Shown here piece by piece: positions 6,970 to 14,642 of a stretch of 21,655 nucleotides of DNA (position 1 is the stretch's first letter; each line of letters opens with the position of its first letter). The notes under the pieces were generated by a model that was given only the letters and a program-made list of their open reading frames with translations, did not search any database and was not told the origin of the DNA. This DNA is from SYIM01 sp041182885 (GTDB lineage: Bacteria; Pseudomonadota; Gammaproteobacteria; Burkholderiales; Burkholderiaceae_E). Made by a program: the position numbers and the translations under genes. The DNA is taken from contig JBMSQB010000077.1 of assembly GCA_049423065.1 (NCBI GenBank), positions 1 to 21,655 on the forward strand. The letters are read 5' to 3'.

Positions 6970-9098
6970 GGTATGGGCTCCTGAGCGGCGGGGCCAGCAA
7001 CCGCCTCAGACGCTGGGGTACTCGAGGCGTGCGCGCGAATCACCAGACAGCCATCCGGTCCGCGCAGCGCAATCATGCCGTCTGGAATCCAGACGGTGGC
7101 GCCTGCCTGGATGAACAGTGCCGGGCCGCTGGTTTGAATGAGCGGATGATCTGACGCACCGAACACTGGAACAGTGAGCGTGCTGCCGTCCTCGGCGAGC
7201 ACCTCACGGTGATCGACGGCTGTTGCGGTCACCGCATCGGGCTGCCCCAATGGCTGGAAGAGGTGCTGTGCCGGAGAGGCGAGGTCGGCTTCGGCGACCA
7301 GTCCGAGCCTGACCAACTGAACCGTGGCATGCGGAAGCTCGATTGCGAATTCGCGCAGATAGGCCAGCCTGAACGCAGCGTCGATGTCATGGAGCGAGGG
7401 AAGGGGCGCTGCCGCATCGTCCAGATCCACCCTCAATTCGAAGAGCTGTCCGGCAAAGCGCAATTCTGCATGGCGCTTCATTCGAACGGGCAGTTTCTGC
7501 GCGCCCTCGGCGTCGAGCAGCTGCTGTGCGCGCGCGGTGAGGGCGCTGAATGCGGTTTCCAGCTGGGATGCAGACAGCGCCGATAGCGGCGCGAGCAATG
7601 CCTGCGACAGATCATGCCGGATGTTTCCGAGCGTGGCGCCAATTGCTGAAAACATGCCTGGATAGGGGGGCACAATGATTTCGGCGACGCCGACTTCGCG
7701 CCCGACCAGCGCTGCATGCAGTGGACCGGCGCCGCCCGAGGCAAGGAGCGAAAACCCGCGCGGGTCCAGCCCCTTTCTAACGGTGACCAGCCGGACCATT
7801 TCGGTCATGCTCGCGGCTGCGATTTTGATGATTCCAGAGGCCGCGCGCGCGAGGCTCCAGCCCATGGGCTGCGCCACATGCTGCATGACGGCAGCAACGG
7901 CCTTGTCGCGCGAGAAGGCGACGCCTGTGCCGATGAAGTCTGACTCGCTGAGCGTGCCAAGGACGGCGTGGGCATCGGTGACAGTGGGGCGCGTGCCCCC
8001 GCGTCCATAGCAGGCCGGCCCCGGATCGGCGCCCGCGCTTTGCGGTCCCACCTTCAACACGCCGCCGGCATCGATCCAGGCCAGGCTGCCACCGCCTGCA
8101 CCGATCTCAACCAGCTCGATCACGGCGCTTCGAATGGGGTATCCACCAATGGGGCGACCATCGCGAACGGCATCAGCGCGGAACTCGCCACTGACCTGAA
8201 CCTCGCCATCGCGAATCAGCCCGGCTTTGGCGGTGGTGCCGCCCATGTCGAAGGTGATGAGATTGGGGCGCTTGGTGGCACGGGCGAAGGCGGCCGCCGC
8301 AATCATGCCGGCTGCAGGCCCCGACTCGATCAGGTGAACCGGATAGCGGCTGGCATTGCGCGCTGCGCTCAAGCCGCCGTTGGACTTGACGATGAGGAGG
8401 CGCGAAACACCAAGCGCTGCGGTGTTGCCCGCCAGCCGATCGAGATAGTGTGATACCGGGGGGCCGATATAGGCGTTGACCACGGTGGTGCTGGTTCGCT
8501 CGTACTCCCCCAATTCAGGGCAGACATCGCTCGATACGCTCAGAAAGGCGTTCGGCAGCACGGCGCGAATACGCTCGACCAGCGCTCGCTCGTGCACGGG
8601 GTTTGTGTATGCATGGAGCAGACTCACGGCGATCGATTGCGGATTCAGCGCGATCAGCCGCTCCAGCAGCTCGTCGACCCGACCGAGCGGGGTGATGACC
8701 TGACCGCTCGCGTCCAACCGTTCCCGAACCGGCACACGTGCGTGGTGCTCGACCAGCGGCTCCGAGATCCGGACGTCAAGGTCATAGAGTGTTGGCCGAT
8801 CCTGACGCCGCAATTCAATGACGTCGGTAAAGCCTTCCGTTGCGAGCAGGGCGAGGTTTGCGCCCTTCCGCTCGAGCAAGGCGTTCGTCCCCACCGTGGT
8901 GCCGTGGCAGACGGTGGACTGCGCAAGCGCTACCGTCTGCGCAACGCGCTCGAGCGCTGCAATGACTGCCTTGGCAGGGTCGGCGGGCGTGGAGGGGAGC
9001 TTGAACGCAGCAATGATCTGGCCGTCTGTCGGCGAGAAGACGATCGCATCGGTGAACGTGCCACCGACGTCAATACCGATCAGTGCGCCCGGGGTCAT
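6966..9098 (-). CDS. Hydantoinase A / oxoprolinase family, HyuA-like ATPase subunit
   Basis: The HyuA half (710 residues) has the sugar-kinase/actin-like ATPase fold. Visible motifs are GIDVGGTFTD (8-17, phosphate loop), HGTTVGTNALLERKGA (65-80), ELGEYERTSTTVVNAY (195-210), ESGPAAG (258-264) and DMGGTTAK (284-291). ATP hydrolysis by this subunit would drive ring opening or carboxylation together with HyuB. An ATG at 9098 is used here; a GTG one codon upstream (9101) is equally possible, and neither has a clear ribosome binding site. The HisC-like stop is only 12 bases upstream and HyuB overlaps at the other end, so all three are one transcript. Family assignment is firm; hydantoinase, oxoprolinase and acetophenone-carboxylase-type activities cannot be told apart here. 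Confidence 0.88.
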   Translation of the reverse strand: MTPGALIGIDVGGTFTDAIVFSPTDGQIIAAFKLPSTPADPAKAVIAALERVAQTVALAQSTVCHGTTVGTNALLERKGANLALLATEGFTDVIELRRQDRPTLYDLDVRISEPLVEHHARVPVRERLDASGQVITPLGRVDELLERLIALNPQSIAVSLLHAYTNPVHERALVERIRAVLPNAFLSVSSDVCPELGEYERTSTTVVNAYIGPPVSHYLDRLAGNTAALGVSRLLIVKSNGGLSAARNASRYPVHLIESGPAAGMIAAAAFARATKRPNLITFDMGGTTAKAGLIRDGEVQVSGEFRADAVRDGRPIGGYPIRSAVIELVEIGAGGGSLAWIDAGGVLKVGPQSAGADPGPACYGRGGTRPTVTDAHAVLGTLSESDFIGTGVAFSRDKAVAAVMQHVAQPMGWSLARAASGIIKIAAASMTEMVRLVTVRKGLDPRGFSLLASGGAGPLHAALVGREVGVAEIIVPPYPGMFSAIGATLGNIRHDLSQALLAPLSALSASQLETAFSALTARAQQLLDAEGAQKLPVRMKRHAELRFAGQLFELRVDLDDAAAPLPSLHDIDAAFRLAYLREFAIELPHATVQLVRLGLVAEADLASPAQHLFQPLGQPDAVTATAVDHREVLAEDGSTLTVPVFGASDHPLIQTSGPALFIQAGATVWIPDGMIALRGPDGCLVIRAHASSTPASEAVAGPAAQEPIP

Positions 9099-9110
9099 CA
9101 CAAACCGGCG

Positions 9111-10226
9111 TCAGTGGGCGGGCAGGTCGTTTAACGCGTTGAGAAAACGGTCCATATGAACCTTCAGGTTGAGATCCACCCGCAGGTATCGTGAGCCCAG
9201 TCCCTCGATGTGGTTGCCGTTCTTCACGATGACGCCGCGCTTGAGCAGTTCCTCGAAGACGATGTCGGAATCCAGCGCCGGGTCGAGAATTTCGGTGAGG
9301 AAAAAATTGGCGCGTGAGTTCGGCACCATGCGGAACCGCGTCATGCGGGCCATTTGCTGGGCGACATAGCCGCGCATCTCCACCACGGTTTTCACCGCGC
9401 GCTCGACGTGTGCGTCATCCTGAAGACCGGCGATGGCCCCCGCGAGCTGAAGCTGACCCACGTTCCAGGTGGGCTTGAGACGCCGAAGCGGCTCGATCAG
9501 CGACGCATTGCCCGACATGCCGAATCCCACGCGCAGGCCCGCCAGCCCGTAGGCCTTGGAGAAGGTGCGCAGCACCATGAGGTTGGAATAGTCGCGAAGC
9601 AGATGAACGCTGCCCTCGGTTTCGCTGTAGTGAATGTAGGCTTCATCAAGCACAACCAGCGTATCTTCGTGGGCGGCTTCGCACACGCGCCGCACGTCAG
9701 CCTCGGACACCAACTGACCGCTGGGGTTGTGTGGGCTGGTGAGGAAGGCGATCTTTGGTCGGCCTCCCAGGGCATCGAGATAGCGGTCCATCTCCAGATT
9801 GAAGTCTTTGCCCATGGGGATGTAGACCGGCTTTCGGTTCTCCATGGTGGCAAAGATGCGGTAGAGCGGGAAGCAGGGCGCGTGCATCAGTACCGGCTCG
9901 CCCGGGCCTGCGAAAGCGCGGATGACAAGCGCTATGACCTCGGTTTCGCCAGAACCGCAGACCACGCCCTCGGGCGTGACCCCATAGCGGCGGGCGATGG
10001 CCTCGCGCAGCTGGCGCGAGGTCCATTCCGGGTAGATCGACATGCGGTCCAGCACCTGCTCAACCGCGCGGCGCGCGAGCGGCGACGTGCCGTGGGGATT
10101 TTCCGCCGAGCCCAGCTTGGAAATCTGATCGGCCGGAATGCCATAGGTGTCGACCAGGTGGTCGGCGGGCAGTCCGGGCACATAGACTTCGCCGTCAACC
10201 AGGGCAGAAACGCTGGGGGAGATCAT
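9111..10226 (-). CDS. HisC-like fold-type I aminotransferase
   Basis: A 371-residue PLP-dependent aminotransferase of the histidinol-phosphate aminotransferase family (class I/II). It contains SAENPHG (40-46), SGETEVI (92-98), SPHNPSG (164-170), VLDEAYIHY (192-200, with D194 contacting the PLP ring) and TFSKAYGLAGLRVG (221-234, with K224 as the Schiff-base lysine). The usual HisC-family residues are all in place, so it should be active. No other histidine-biosynthesis gene is nearby, and it heads an operon with HyuA and HyuB. It is therefore more likely a catabolic paralogue acting on the substrate or product of that operon than a biosynthetic HisC. The start has GGAG 7 bases upstream, and a good promoter lies about 30 bases further up. 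It is not similar to the known pyridoxamine-pyruvate aminotransferase as I remember it. Confidence 0.87.
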   Translation of the reverse strand: MISPSVSALVDGEVYVPGLPADHLVDTYGIPADQISKLGSAENPHGTSPLARRAVEQVLDRMSIYPEWTSRQLREAIARRYGVTPEGVVCGSGETEVIALVIRAFAGPGEPVLMHAPCFPLYRIFATMENRKPVYIPMGKDFNLEMDRYLDALGGRPKIAFLTSPHNPSGQLVSEADVRRVCEAAHEDTLVVLDEAYIHYSETEGSVHLLRDYSNLMVLRTFSKAYGLAGLRVGFGMSGNASLIEPLRRLKPTWNVGQLQLAGAIAGLQDDAHVERAVKTVVEMRGYVAQQMARMTRFRMVPNSRANFFLTEILDPALDSDIVFEELLKRGVIVKNGNHIEGLGSRYLRVDLNLKVHMDRFLNALNDLPAH

Positions 10227-10258
10227 GAGTGGGCTCCAACTGTGCTAGTTCGGATGAG

Positions 10259-10287
10259 ATTGTGTGTCATGGGCAGGCAGCGGTCAA
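10259..10287 (-). promoter_or_regulatory. Candidate sigma-70 promoter for the HisC-like/HyuA/HyuB operon
   Basis: On the minus strand, TTGACC (10287-10282, five of six matches) and CACAAT (10264-10259, four of six) are separated by exactly 17 bases. Transcription would start near 10252, leaving a leader of about 26 bases with GGAG before the ATG at 10226. It is in the divergent gap shared with the MocR-type regulator, a typical place for control by that regulator. Confidence 0.5.
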
Positions 10288-10348
10288 TCAGCAGGAAAGC
10301 TTCGCGCTTCAGTCGCCGAAATCTGAAAGGTTTGCTTGATTGTTCTTA

Positions 10349-10366
10349 AAGCGTAATATGACGCTT
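10349..10366. promoter_or_regulatory. Inverted repeat, candidate operator of the MocR-type regulator
   Basis: AAGCGT-AATATG-ACGCTT is a perfect inverted repeat with 6-base arms and a 6-base spacer. Its spacer holds a TAATAT (10354-10359) that could be a -10 box for the regulator. A third AAGCG occurs on the minus strand at 10309-10305, close behind the operon's -35 box. Placement over the regulator start suggests autorepression. If TAATAT is a true -10, the regulator mRNA would begin almost at the ATG at 10367 and be leaderless. Confidence 0.45.
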
Positions 10367-11800
10367 ATGGTTCAGCCGCGTACCTTCCTGCCGCAGTCCC
10401 CATCGGGCGATGTGTCTGCCCGCGACTTCCTGTCCGCTGCCGGCCGCCGCCGCCTCGCGGCTGGAACGCACAAATATCTCGGCGTGGTCGAGGCGCTGGA
10501 GACCGGCATCCGGCAAGGGGCGCTGGAGGCTGGGGCGCAGCTGCCGCCGCAGCGTGAGCTGGCAGCCCTGTTCGGCACCACTGTCGCGACGGTCACCAAG
10601 GCGGTTGCCGAGGCCGCGCGTCGCGGCATCATCACAGCCCGCTCCGGCAGCGGCACCTATGTGGCGGCGACTCCGGGCGAGGGCACCTCGGAGCGGTGGG
10701 GCGATCTCTCGCTCAATATTCCGCCCGTAGCAGTGTCCGCCGACATTGTCTCGGCCTCGTGTCGGCGAATGACGCAGGCAAACATGTTTTCCCGTGTCCT
10801 CGACTACGCGCCCGTGAGCGGCAGCGCTGTCAACCGAAGCGCCGGCGTCACGCTGTTTGGCCTGCGCGGCGTGCGGGCTCAGCCGGAGCGGGTGCTTGTC
10901 ACCCAGGGGGCTCATCAGGGGCTCCTCGTGGCGCTGATGGCGCTGACCCGTCCGGGGGACAGCGTGGCCTGCGAACGCTTGAATTACAGCGGCCTGCGCC
11001 GCATCGCCGACCTGCTTCAGGTGAAGCTTGTCGGCATCGACTCGGATGCTGACGGCATGGTGGTGTCGCAGCTGCGATCACGGCTTCGCGAGGGGCCGAT
11101 CAAGGCTGTTGTGTGTACGCCCAGTGGCCACAACCCCACGTCTTTTGTGCTGAGCGAGCGCCGCCGAGCCGATCTGGTGCGGTTTGCGCGCAGCGCCTCG
11201 GTGCCCGTGGTTGAAGACGACATCTACGGTCTGCTCGCGGGCGACGGCTTGCCGCCGCTTGCCGCGCTCTGGCCTGAAGGAACAGTCTGTGTCACCAGCC
11301 TTTCGAAGTGCGTGGCGCCAGGTTTGCGGGTGGGCTTCAGCCTCCTGCCACCAGCGTGGGTATCGCGTGCACGCGAAGCACTGCTGTCGCTTGGCTGGAC
11401 GGAATCGTCACTACAGGCCGCGCTGGCCACCGATCTGATCCAGACGGGGGGGCTCGCGCTCTGCGTGGCACGCCACCAGACGGAGGCGAGAAAGCGGGTC
11501 ACGCTCGCCCATAGCGTGCTTCCGGCCAACAGCATCCAGACCGCCGCTCACGCAGCGTCTTATCACCTGTGGGTCGGCACCGGGCGCTCCAGCCCTGCCG
11601 ACATCGCTGCCGAACTCTCCCGTCGTGGCATCCTGGTATCGCCCGCCGCCCATTTTCTGATGGATGGTTCGCAGGCCCCGCATGCGCTGCGTGTCAGCCT
11701 GGGCGGTGCACCCAGTGCCGCGGCCCTCCAGGAGCCGCTACGCGAACTCGCGGGCGTACTGCAGAATGGGTCCCGCAGCGCCTATGGGGCCATCGTGTAA
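10358..11800 (+). CDS. MocR-type transcription regulator (GntR wHTH fused to aminotransferase domain)
   Basis: A GntR-type winged helix (about residues 37-104, with QLPPQRELAALFGTTVATVTKAV and SGSGTYV) is joined to a fold-type I aminotransferase-like domain, the layout of MocR/PdxR regulators. The domain keeps the PLP-binding marks NPTS (259-262), VEDDIYG (285-291) and SLSKCVAPGLRVG (314-326, K317 the presumed PLP lysine), so it can probably bind PLP as an effector. In the usual (Q/H)NPTG motif the glycine is replaced by serine. Possible starts are TTG 10340, ATG 10358 and ATG 10367, none with a ribosome binding site; 10358 is used here. The gene diverges from the HisC-like operon and precedes a run of plus-strand genes. 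A PLP-sensing regulator beside pyridoxal-degrading genes makes B6-responsive control attractive, but this is inference. Confidence 0.87.
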   Translation: MTLMVQPRTFLPQSPSGDVSARDFLSAAGRRRLAAGTHKYLGVVEALETGIRQGALEAGAQLPPQRELAALFGTTVATVTKAVAEAARRGIITARSGSGTYVAATPGEGTSERWGDLSLNIPPVAVSADIVSASCRRMTQANMFSRVLDYAPVSGSAVNRSAGVTLFGLRGVRAQPERVLVTQGAHQGLLVALMALTRPGDSVACERLNYSGLRRIADLLQVKLVGIDSDADGMVVSQLRSRLREGPIKAVVCTPSGHNPTSFVLSERRRADLVRFARSASVPVVEDDIYGLLAGDGLPPLAALWPEGTVCVTSLSKCVAPGLRVGFSLLPPAWVSRAREALLSLGWTESSLQAALATDLIQTGGLALCVARHQTEARKRVTLAHSVLPANSIQTAAHAASYHLWVGTGRSSPADIAAELSRRGILVSPAAHFLMDGSQAPHALRVSLGGAPSAAALQEPLRELAGVLQNGSRSAYGAIV

Positions 11801-11860
11801 GCCGCTTCCGACAGCCACTGTTCTTTCTTCGTCCTTCACCACTTAGCTGAGGTGCCGCTC

Positions 11861-12565
11861 ATGCCATCCCTGCCAACAACCCGCCGCATCCGTGTTGCGC
11901 TCCTGGTACCTTCATCAAATACGGTCATGGAAAATGACCTGCACGCAGGTTTGCCCAAGGATCAGTTCACGGTGCACACCGACCGCATGTTCCTGGTCGA
12001 AACCACTCGCGCCTGCGAGCTCGACATGATCGAAAAGCACGCGCCTGCGGCTGCGAAAGATCTCGGCACACTCAACCCGGATGTGCTGGTCTTTGGTTGC
12101 ACGTCGGCGGGGTCGTTGTTCGGCCTCGCCTACGACACCCAGGTATGTGGCTCGCTCGGCGAGCTGGCAGGGTGTCCAACGATCGGTGTGGTCTCATCGG
12201 TGTCGGATGCGCTCCAACGCCGGAAGGCTGGGAAAGTTGCGATCATCACGCCCTATAACGAGGATCTCACCCAGTCGGTGGCGGCTGCCGTGGCAACGCA
12301 TACCGGTGTGGTGTGCGCGCACGGCATGGGCATCACCGACAATGTTGCACTTGCCGATCCCACGCCCGAACAGATTGTCGAGTTCGCGCGCGAGCGCCTC
12401 CGTGGTCAATCCTTTGACTGCCTGTTTGCGTCGTGCACCAATTTTCGCGCGGTCGAAGCCCTGCCGCTTCTTGAAAAGACGTTCGGCGTGCCGGTGGTCA
12501 CCTCGAACTCGAGTGTGCTCGAGGCGATCAAACTTCGCTTCCCGGCTCATCCTGCCGGGCAATGA
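11861..12565 (+). CDS. Asp/Glu racemase superfamily protein (maleate isomerase / arylmalonate decarboxylase-like)
   Basis: This 234-residue protein has the two-cysteine active site of the aspartate/glutamate racemase superfamily: SSNTVMEND (18-26), C80 in VFGCTSAG and C192 in ASCTNFRAVE. The SSNT opening and the sequence around C192 fit the maleate cis-trans isomerase and arylmalonate decarboxylase branch better than amino-acid racemases. Expected chemistry is cofactor-free isomerisation or decarboxylation of a dicarboxylic acid. The ATG at 11861 has GAGG (11849-11852) 8 bases upstream; a GTG at 11852 would add three residues. It lies 60 bases after the regulator and overlaps the next gene by 4 bases (ATGA), so a coupled operon is likely. 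The exact substrate is not determined. Confidence 0.8.
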   Translation: MPSLPTTRRIRVALLVPSSNTVMENDLHAGLPKDQFTVHTDRMFLVETTRACELDMIEKHAPAAAKDLGTLNPDVLVFGCTSAGSLFGLAYDTQVCGSLGELAGCPTIGVVSSVSDALQRRKAGKVAIITPYNEDLTQSVAAAVATHTGVVCAHGMGITDNVALADPTPEQIVEFARERLRGQSFDCLFASCTNFRAVEALPLLEKTFGVPVVTSNSSVLEAIKLRFPAHPAGQ

Positions 12566-13215
12566 AGATCATCGCAGTTTCCGTCGGCGTTCCGGCGCCC
12601 CTCAACACGTCCCGCGGTCAAGTGTTGTCGTCAATCACCAAGCACCCAGTTACCGGGCGGGTGCAGGTGTCCTTCAGCGGGCTGGCGGGTGATCAACAAG
12701 CGGATCGATCGGTGCACGGTGGAGCGAACAAGGCGATCTGCCTGGTGCCGTCGGAGCACTATCCTCGCTGGTCGGAATTTTTGAAATCGGCGTCGCTCCC
12801 AACTGCGTTCTTTGGTGAAAACCTCACCACTGTGGGCGTATCCGAGCGAAGCCTTTGCATTGGCGATGTTCTGGAGGTCGGCACGACCCGCCTGATGGTT
12901 CGATCGCCGCGACTGCCGTGCTACAAATTCGTGGCGCGGGCCGGTCGCAGCGATGCCGCCCGATTCATGCTGAATGAAGCCATGACCGGTTTGTACCTCT
13001 CGGTGGAGGAGGAAGGCGAAATTGGCGCGGGCGACGCCATCCGCGTTTCAACGCCTCATCCGGATCGCGTCTCCATTGCCGATTACGTGGATGCGATGAT
13101 GCAGAAACTTCCCAGCGAGCGCGTGGAAAAGATTCTTCGCAACCATGCGTTGCCCGACGATCGAAAACAACTGCTTGTTCGGCGGATCGAGGCCCGTTAC
13201 GACGGCAGCGTGTAG
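12562..13215 (+). CDS. MOSC-domain protein, YiiM-like
   Basis: A 217-residue protein with a MOSC domain (molybdenum-cofactor sulfurase C-terminal type) followed by a short helical tail (about 174-215), the layout of YiiM. Motifs are GLAGDQQADRSVHGG (40-54), EHYPRW (65-70), FGENLTT (84-90), CIGDVLEVG (99-107) and PRLPCYKF (116-123, C120 the conserved cysteine thought to bind the cofactor). YiiM-type proteins reduce N-hydroxylated compounds, for example hydroxylaminopurine, with electrons from partner reductases. Its start overlaps the upstream racemase-superfamily stop as ATGA. The link to a catabolic cluster could mean removal of an N-hydroxylated by-product, but the function here is unknown. 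Confidence 0.85.
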   Translation: MKIIAVSVGVPAPLNTSRGQVLSSITKHPVTGRVQVSFSGLAGDQQADRSVHGGANKAICLVPSEHYPRWSEFLKSASLPTAFFGENLTTVGVSERSLCIGDVLEVGTTRLMVRSPRLPCYKFVARAGRSDAARFMLNEAMTGLYLSVEEEGEIGAGDAIRVSTPHPDRVSIADYVDAMMQKLPSERVEKILRNHALPDDRKQLLVRRIEARYDGSV

Positions 13216-13264
13216 CCTGCGTGCCCAGGTGTTTCACCAACCCAACCCAGACGGAGATCCATGC

Positions 13265-13645
13265 ATGCAGTCGGTCAATCCCACCACTATCCCTGCACCG
13301 AATGGCACCTACAGCCACGGTGTGCTGCTTCATCGGCCGGAGAACCTGCTGTTCATTTCTGGCCAGGTGGCAATCGACAAGGCTGGCGCCATTCCCGATT
13401 CGCTGGAGGCTCAGGCCGAACTGGTCTGGAACAATCTCCATGCCATCCTGAAGGACGCGGGCATGAGCATCAGCAACGTCGTGAAGCTCATGTCATTTCT
13501 GACACGAGCCGATGACTTCGCCGACTTTGCCCGCATTCGCGCCCGCCACCTGGGCGCGCATCGTCCCGCCTCAACGCTGCTGGTCGTTTCGGCGCTTGCG
13601 CATCCGAAGTTTCTGGTCGAGATCGAGGCGATCGCCGTTCGCTAG
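13265..13645 (+). CDS. RidA-family (YjgF/YER057c/UK114) protein
   Basis: A 126-residue small protein of the RidA family, whose members hydrolyse enamine and imine intermediates such as 2-aminoacrylate that PLP enzymes release. Family marks are YSHGV (16-20), LLFISGQVAID (28-38), and the C-terminal HRPASTLLVVSALAHPKFLVEIEAIA (99-124) with R100, E119 and E121. The ATG at 13265 has GGAG (13253-13256) 8 bases upstream and gives the normal family length; an ATG at 13261 is out of frame. It ends the plus-strand block that starts with the MocR-type regulator, 49 bases after the MOSC gene. Four PLP-fold proteins lie within 8 kb, so clearing reactive imines is a sensible role. Members of other Rid subgroups act in aromatic-amine breakdown, and that option is open. 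Confidence 0.87.
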   Translation: MQSVNPTTIPAPNGTYSHGVLLHRPENLLFISGQVAIDKAGAIPDSLEAQAELVWNNLHAILKDAGMSISNVVKLMSFLTRADDFADFARIRARHLGAHRPASTLLVVSALAHPKFLVEIEAIAVR

Positions 13646-13709
13646 CGGGGAGGCCCGCGCCCCATCGCAACAGCGCCACGATGAGGGCGCACGCGCGCGG
13701 GTTGCGCGC
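13645..13709. terminator. Weak hairpins between convergent RidA-like and FAH-family genes
   Basis: The short gap between the two facing stop codons holds two GC hairpins: GCGGG/CCCGC (13645-13649 with 13654-13658) and GCGCGC/GCGCGC (13693-13698 with 13704-13709). Neither is followed by a T-tract, so these are at best weak or Rho-assisted ends for both converging transcripts. Confidence 0.25.
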
Positions 13710-14584
13710 TATTCGGCGTATTGATCCGCCACGCGCATCCTGAATTCACCGATTTTCTCGATGCGGGCGAAGATGGTATCGCCCGGCTTTACCGGGCCGA
13801 CGCCATCGGGTGTACCCGTCAGGATCACGTCTCCCGGGTGCAGCGTGTACCACGCCGAGGCGTATTCAATGAGCCTGGGAACGTCATAAACCAGCAGCCG
13901 GGTGTTTGAGCGCTGGCGGATTTCGCCGTTCACCGAAAGTTCCAGATCCAGATTGCCGGGGTCGCCGATTTCGTCGGCGGTGACCAGCCACGGGCCCAGC
14001 ACCGCGTAGGTGTCGGGAGATTTTCGGAAGCTGCGGTCTTCGGGACCGCGAACCGTCATGTCGAGCCCAATGGCGTAACCGGCGATATGGCTGAGGGCGT
14101 CTTCGCGTTTCACCGAGCGTGCGGTTTTCCCAATCACCAGCGCCAATTCAACCTCATGATCATTGCGGCGGTTGGGGTGTCGCAACTGTATCTCGGCGCC
14201 GCAGCCGACCAGCGCGCTGTTGGCCTTCAGGAACAGACCCCAGTCGCCGATGAAGCTGGTGGGCCGCCCGCCAATGCCCTGCTGCAGGTCTTTATCCTTG
14301 TGTGACTCGTCGATATGCGCCTGATAGTTGATCGGCGCATTGACGATCTTTCCCGGATTGGCGACCGGAGATTCCAGCCTGACCGACGCGAGGGCTACGC
14401 GCCTTGCGGTGGGCAACAACTGGTTGATACGGGCGCGCACTGTCGCGAGATGGGCGATCAGCAGGTCATGTCCCGGGAAAGGGTAGCCGGGGGATGGAAG
14501 CACTGACAGTGCGTCGGTGACATCGGCAATCTGATCGCCTTCCACCACCCCCAGTCGGTTGGGCTCGAATCGGCAGATACGCAT
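13709..14584 (-). CDS. Fumarylacetoacetate hydrolase (FAH) family protein
   Basis: A 291-residue protein with the FAH catalytic domain in its C-terminal two-thirds. Key points are PINYQAH (84-90), the metal-site run NDHEVELALVIGK (141-153, with E144 and E146), GLDMTVRG (173-180, D175), FRKSPDT (186-192, K188) and LTGTPDGVG (255-263). Enzymes of this family use Mg2+ or Mn2+ to cleave C-C bonds in acylpyruvates, hydrate or decarboxylate 2-oxo acids, or hydrolyse fumarylpyruvate. The start has AAGGA 6 bases upstream. It is the last gene of a minus-strand block after the class V and DSD1-type PLP enzymes, with a 58-base gap that contains a perfect 14-bp palindrome. The substrate is unknown; a ring-cleavage or amino-acid-derived 2-oxo acid is likely. 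Confidence 0.88.
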   Translation of the reverse strand: MRICRFEPNRLGVVEGDQIADVTDALSVLPSPGYPFPGHDLLIAHLATVRARINQLLPTARRVALASVRLESPVANPGKIVNAPINYQAHIDESHKDKDLQQGIGGRPTSFIGDWGLFLKANSALVGCGAEIQLRHPNRRNDHEVELALVIGKTARSVKREDALSHIAGYAIGLDMTVRGPEDRSFRKSPDTYAVLGPWLVTADEIGDPGNLDLELSVNGEIRQRSNTRLLVYDVPRLIEYASAWYTLHPGDVILTGTPDGVGPVKPGDTIFARIEKIGEFRMRVADQYAE

Positions 14585-14604
14585 GAATGGTCCTTGGGTC
14601 TGGT

Positions 14605-14618
14605 TGATTGATCAATCA
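14605..14618. promoter_or_regulatory. Perfect 14-bp palindrome upstream of the FAH-family gene
   Basis: TGATTGATCAATCA reads the same on both strands and stands out as AT-rich in GC-rich DNA. It lies 20 bases before the FAH-family start codon, in the 58-base gap after the DSD1-type gene. It looks like a dimeric-regulator binding site, although no regulator of an obvious matching family is adjacent. Confidence 0.45.
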
Positions 14619-14642
14619 TGGCACAGCGGCCGTACCCACCTG

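Noticed and set aside
9111..10226. Pyridoxamine-pyruvate aminotransferase, which would complete the B6 set
   Set aside because: The known enzyme is of a different aminotransferase class; this protein has clear HisC-family motifs. Activity on pyridoxamine cannot be excluded but is not indicated.
9354..10349. A 331-codon open frame on the plus strand opposite the HisC-like gene
   Set aside because: It is a mirror of a well-conserved aminotransferase in high-GC DNA; its translation is His/Arg/Gly-rich with no recognisable domain.
14604..14615. FNR/CRP box in the palindrome before the FAH-family gene
   Set aside because: TTGAT and ATCAA are separated by 2 bases instead of the 4 needed for an FNR site.
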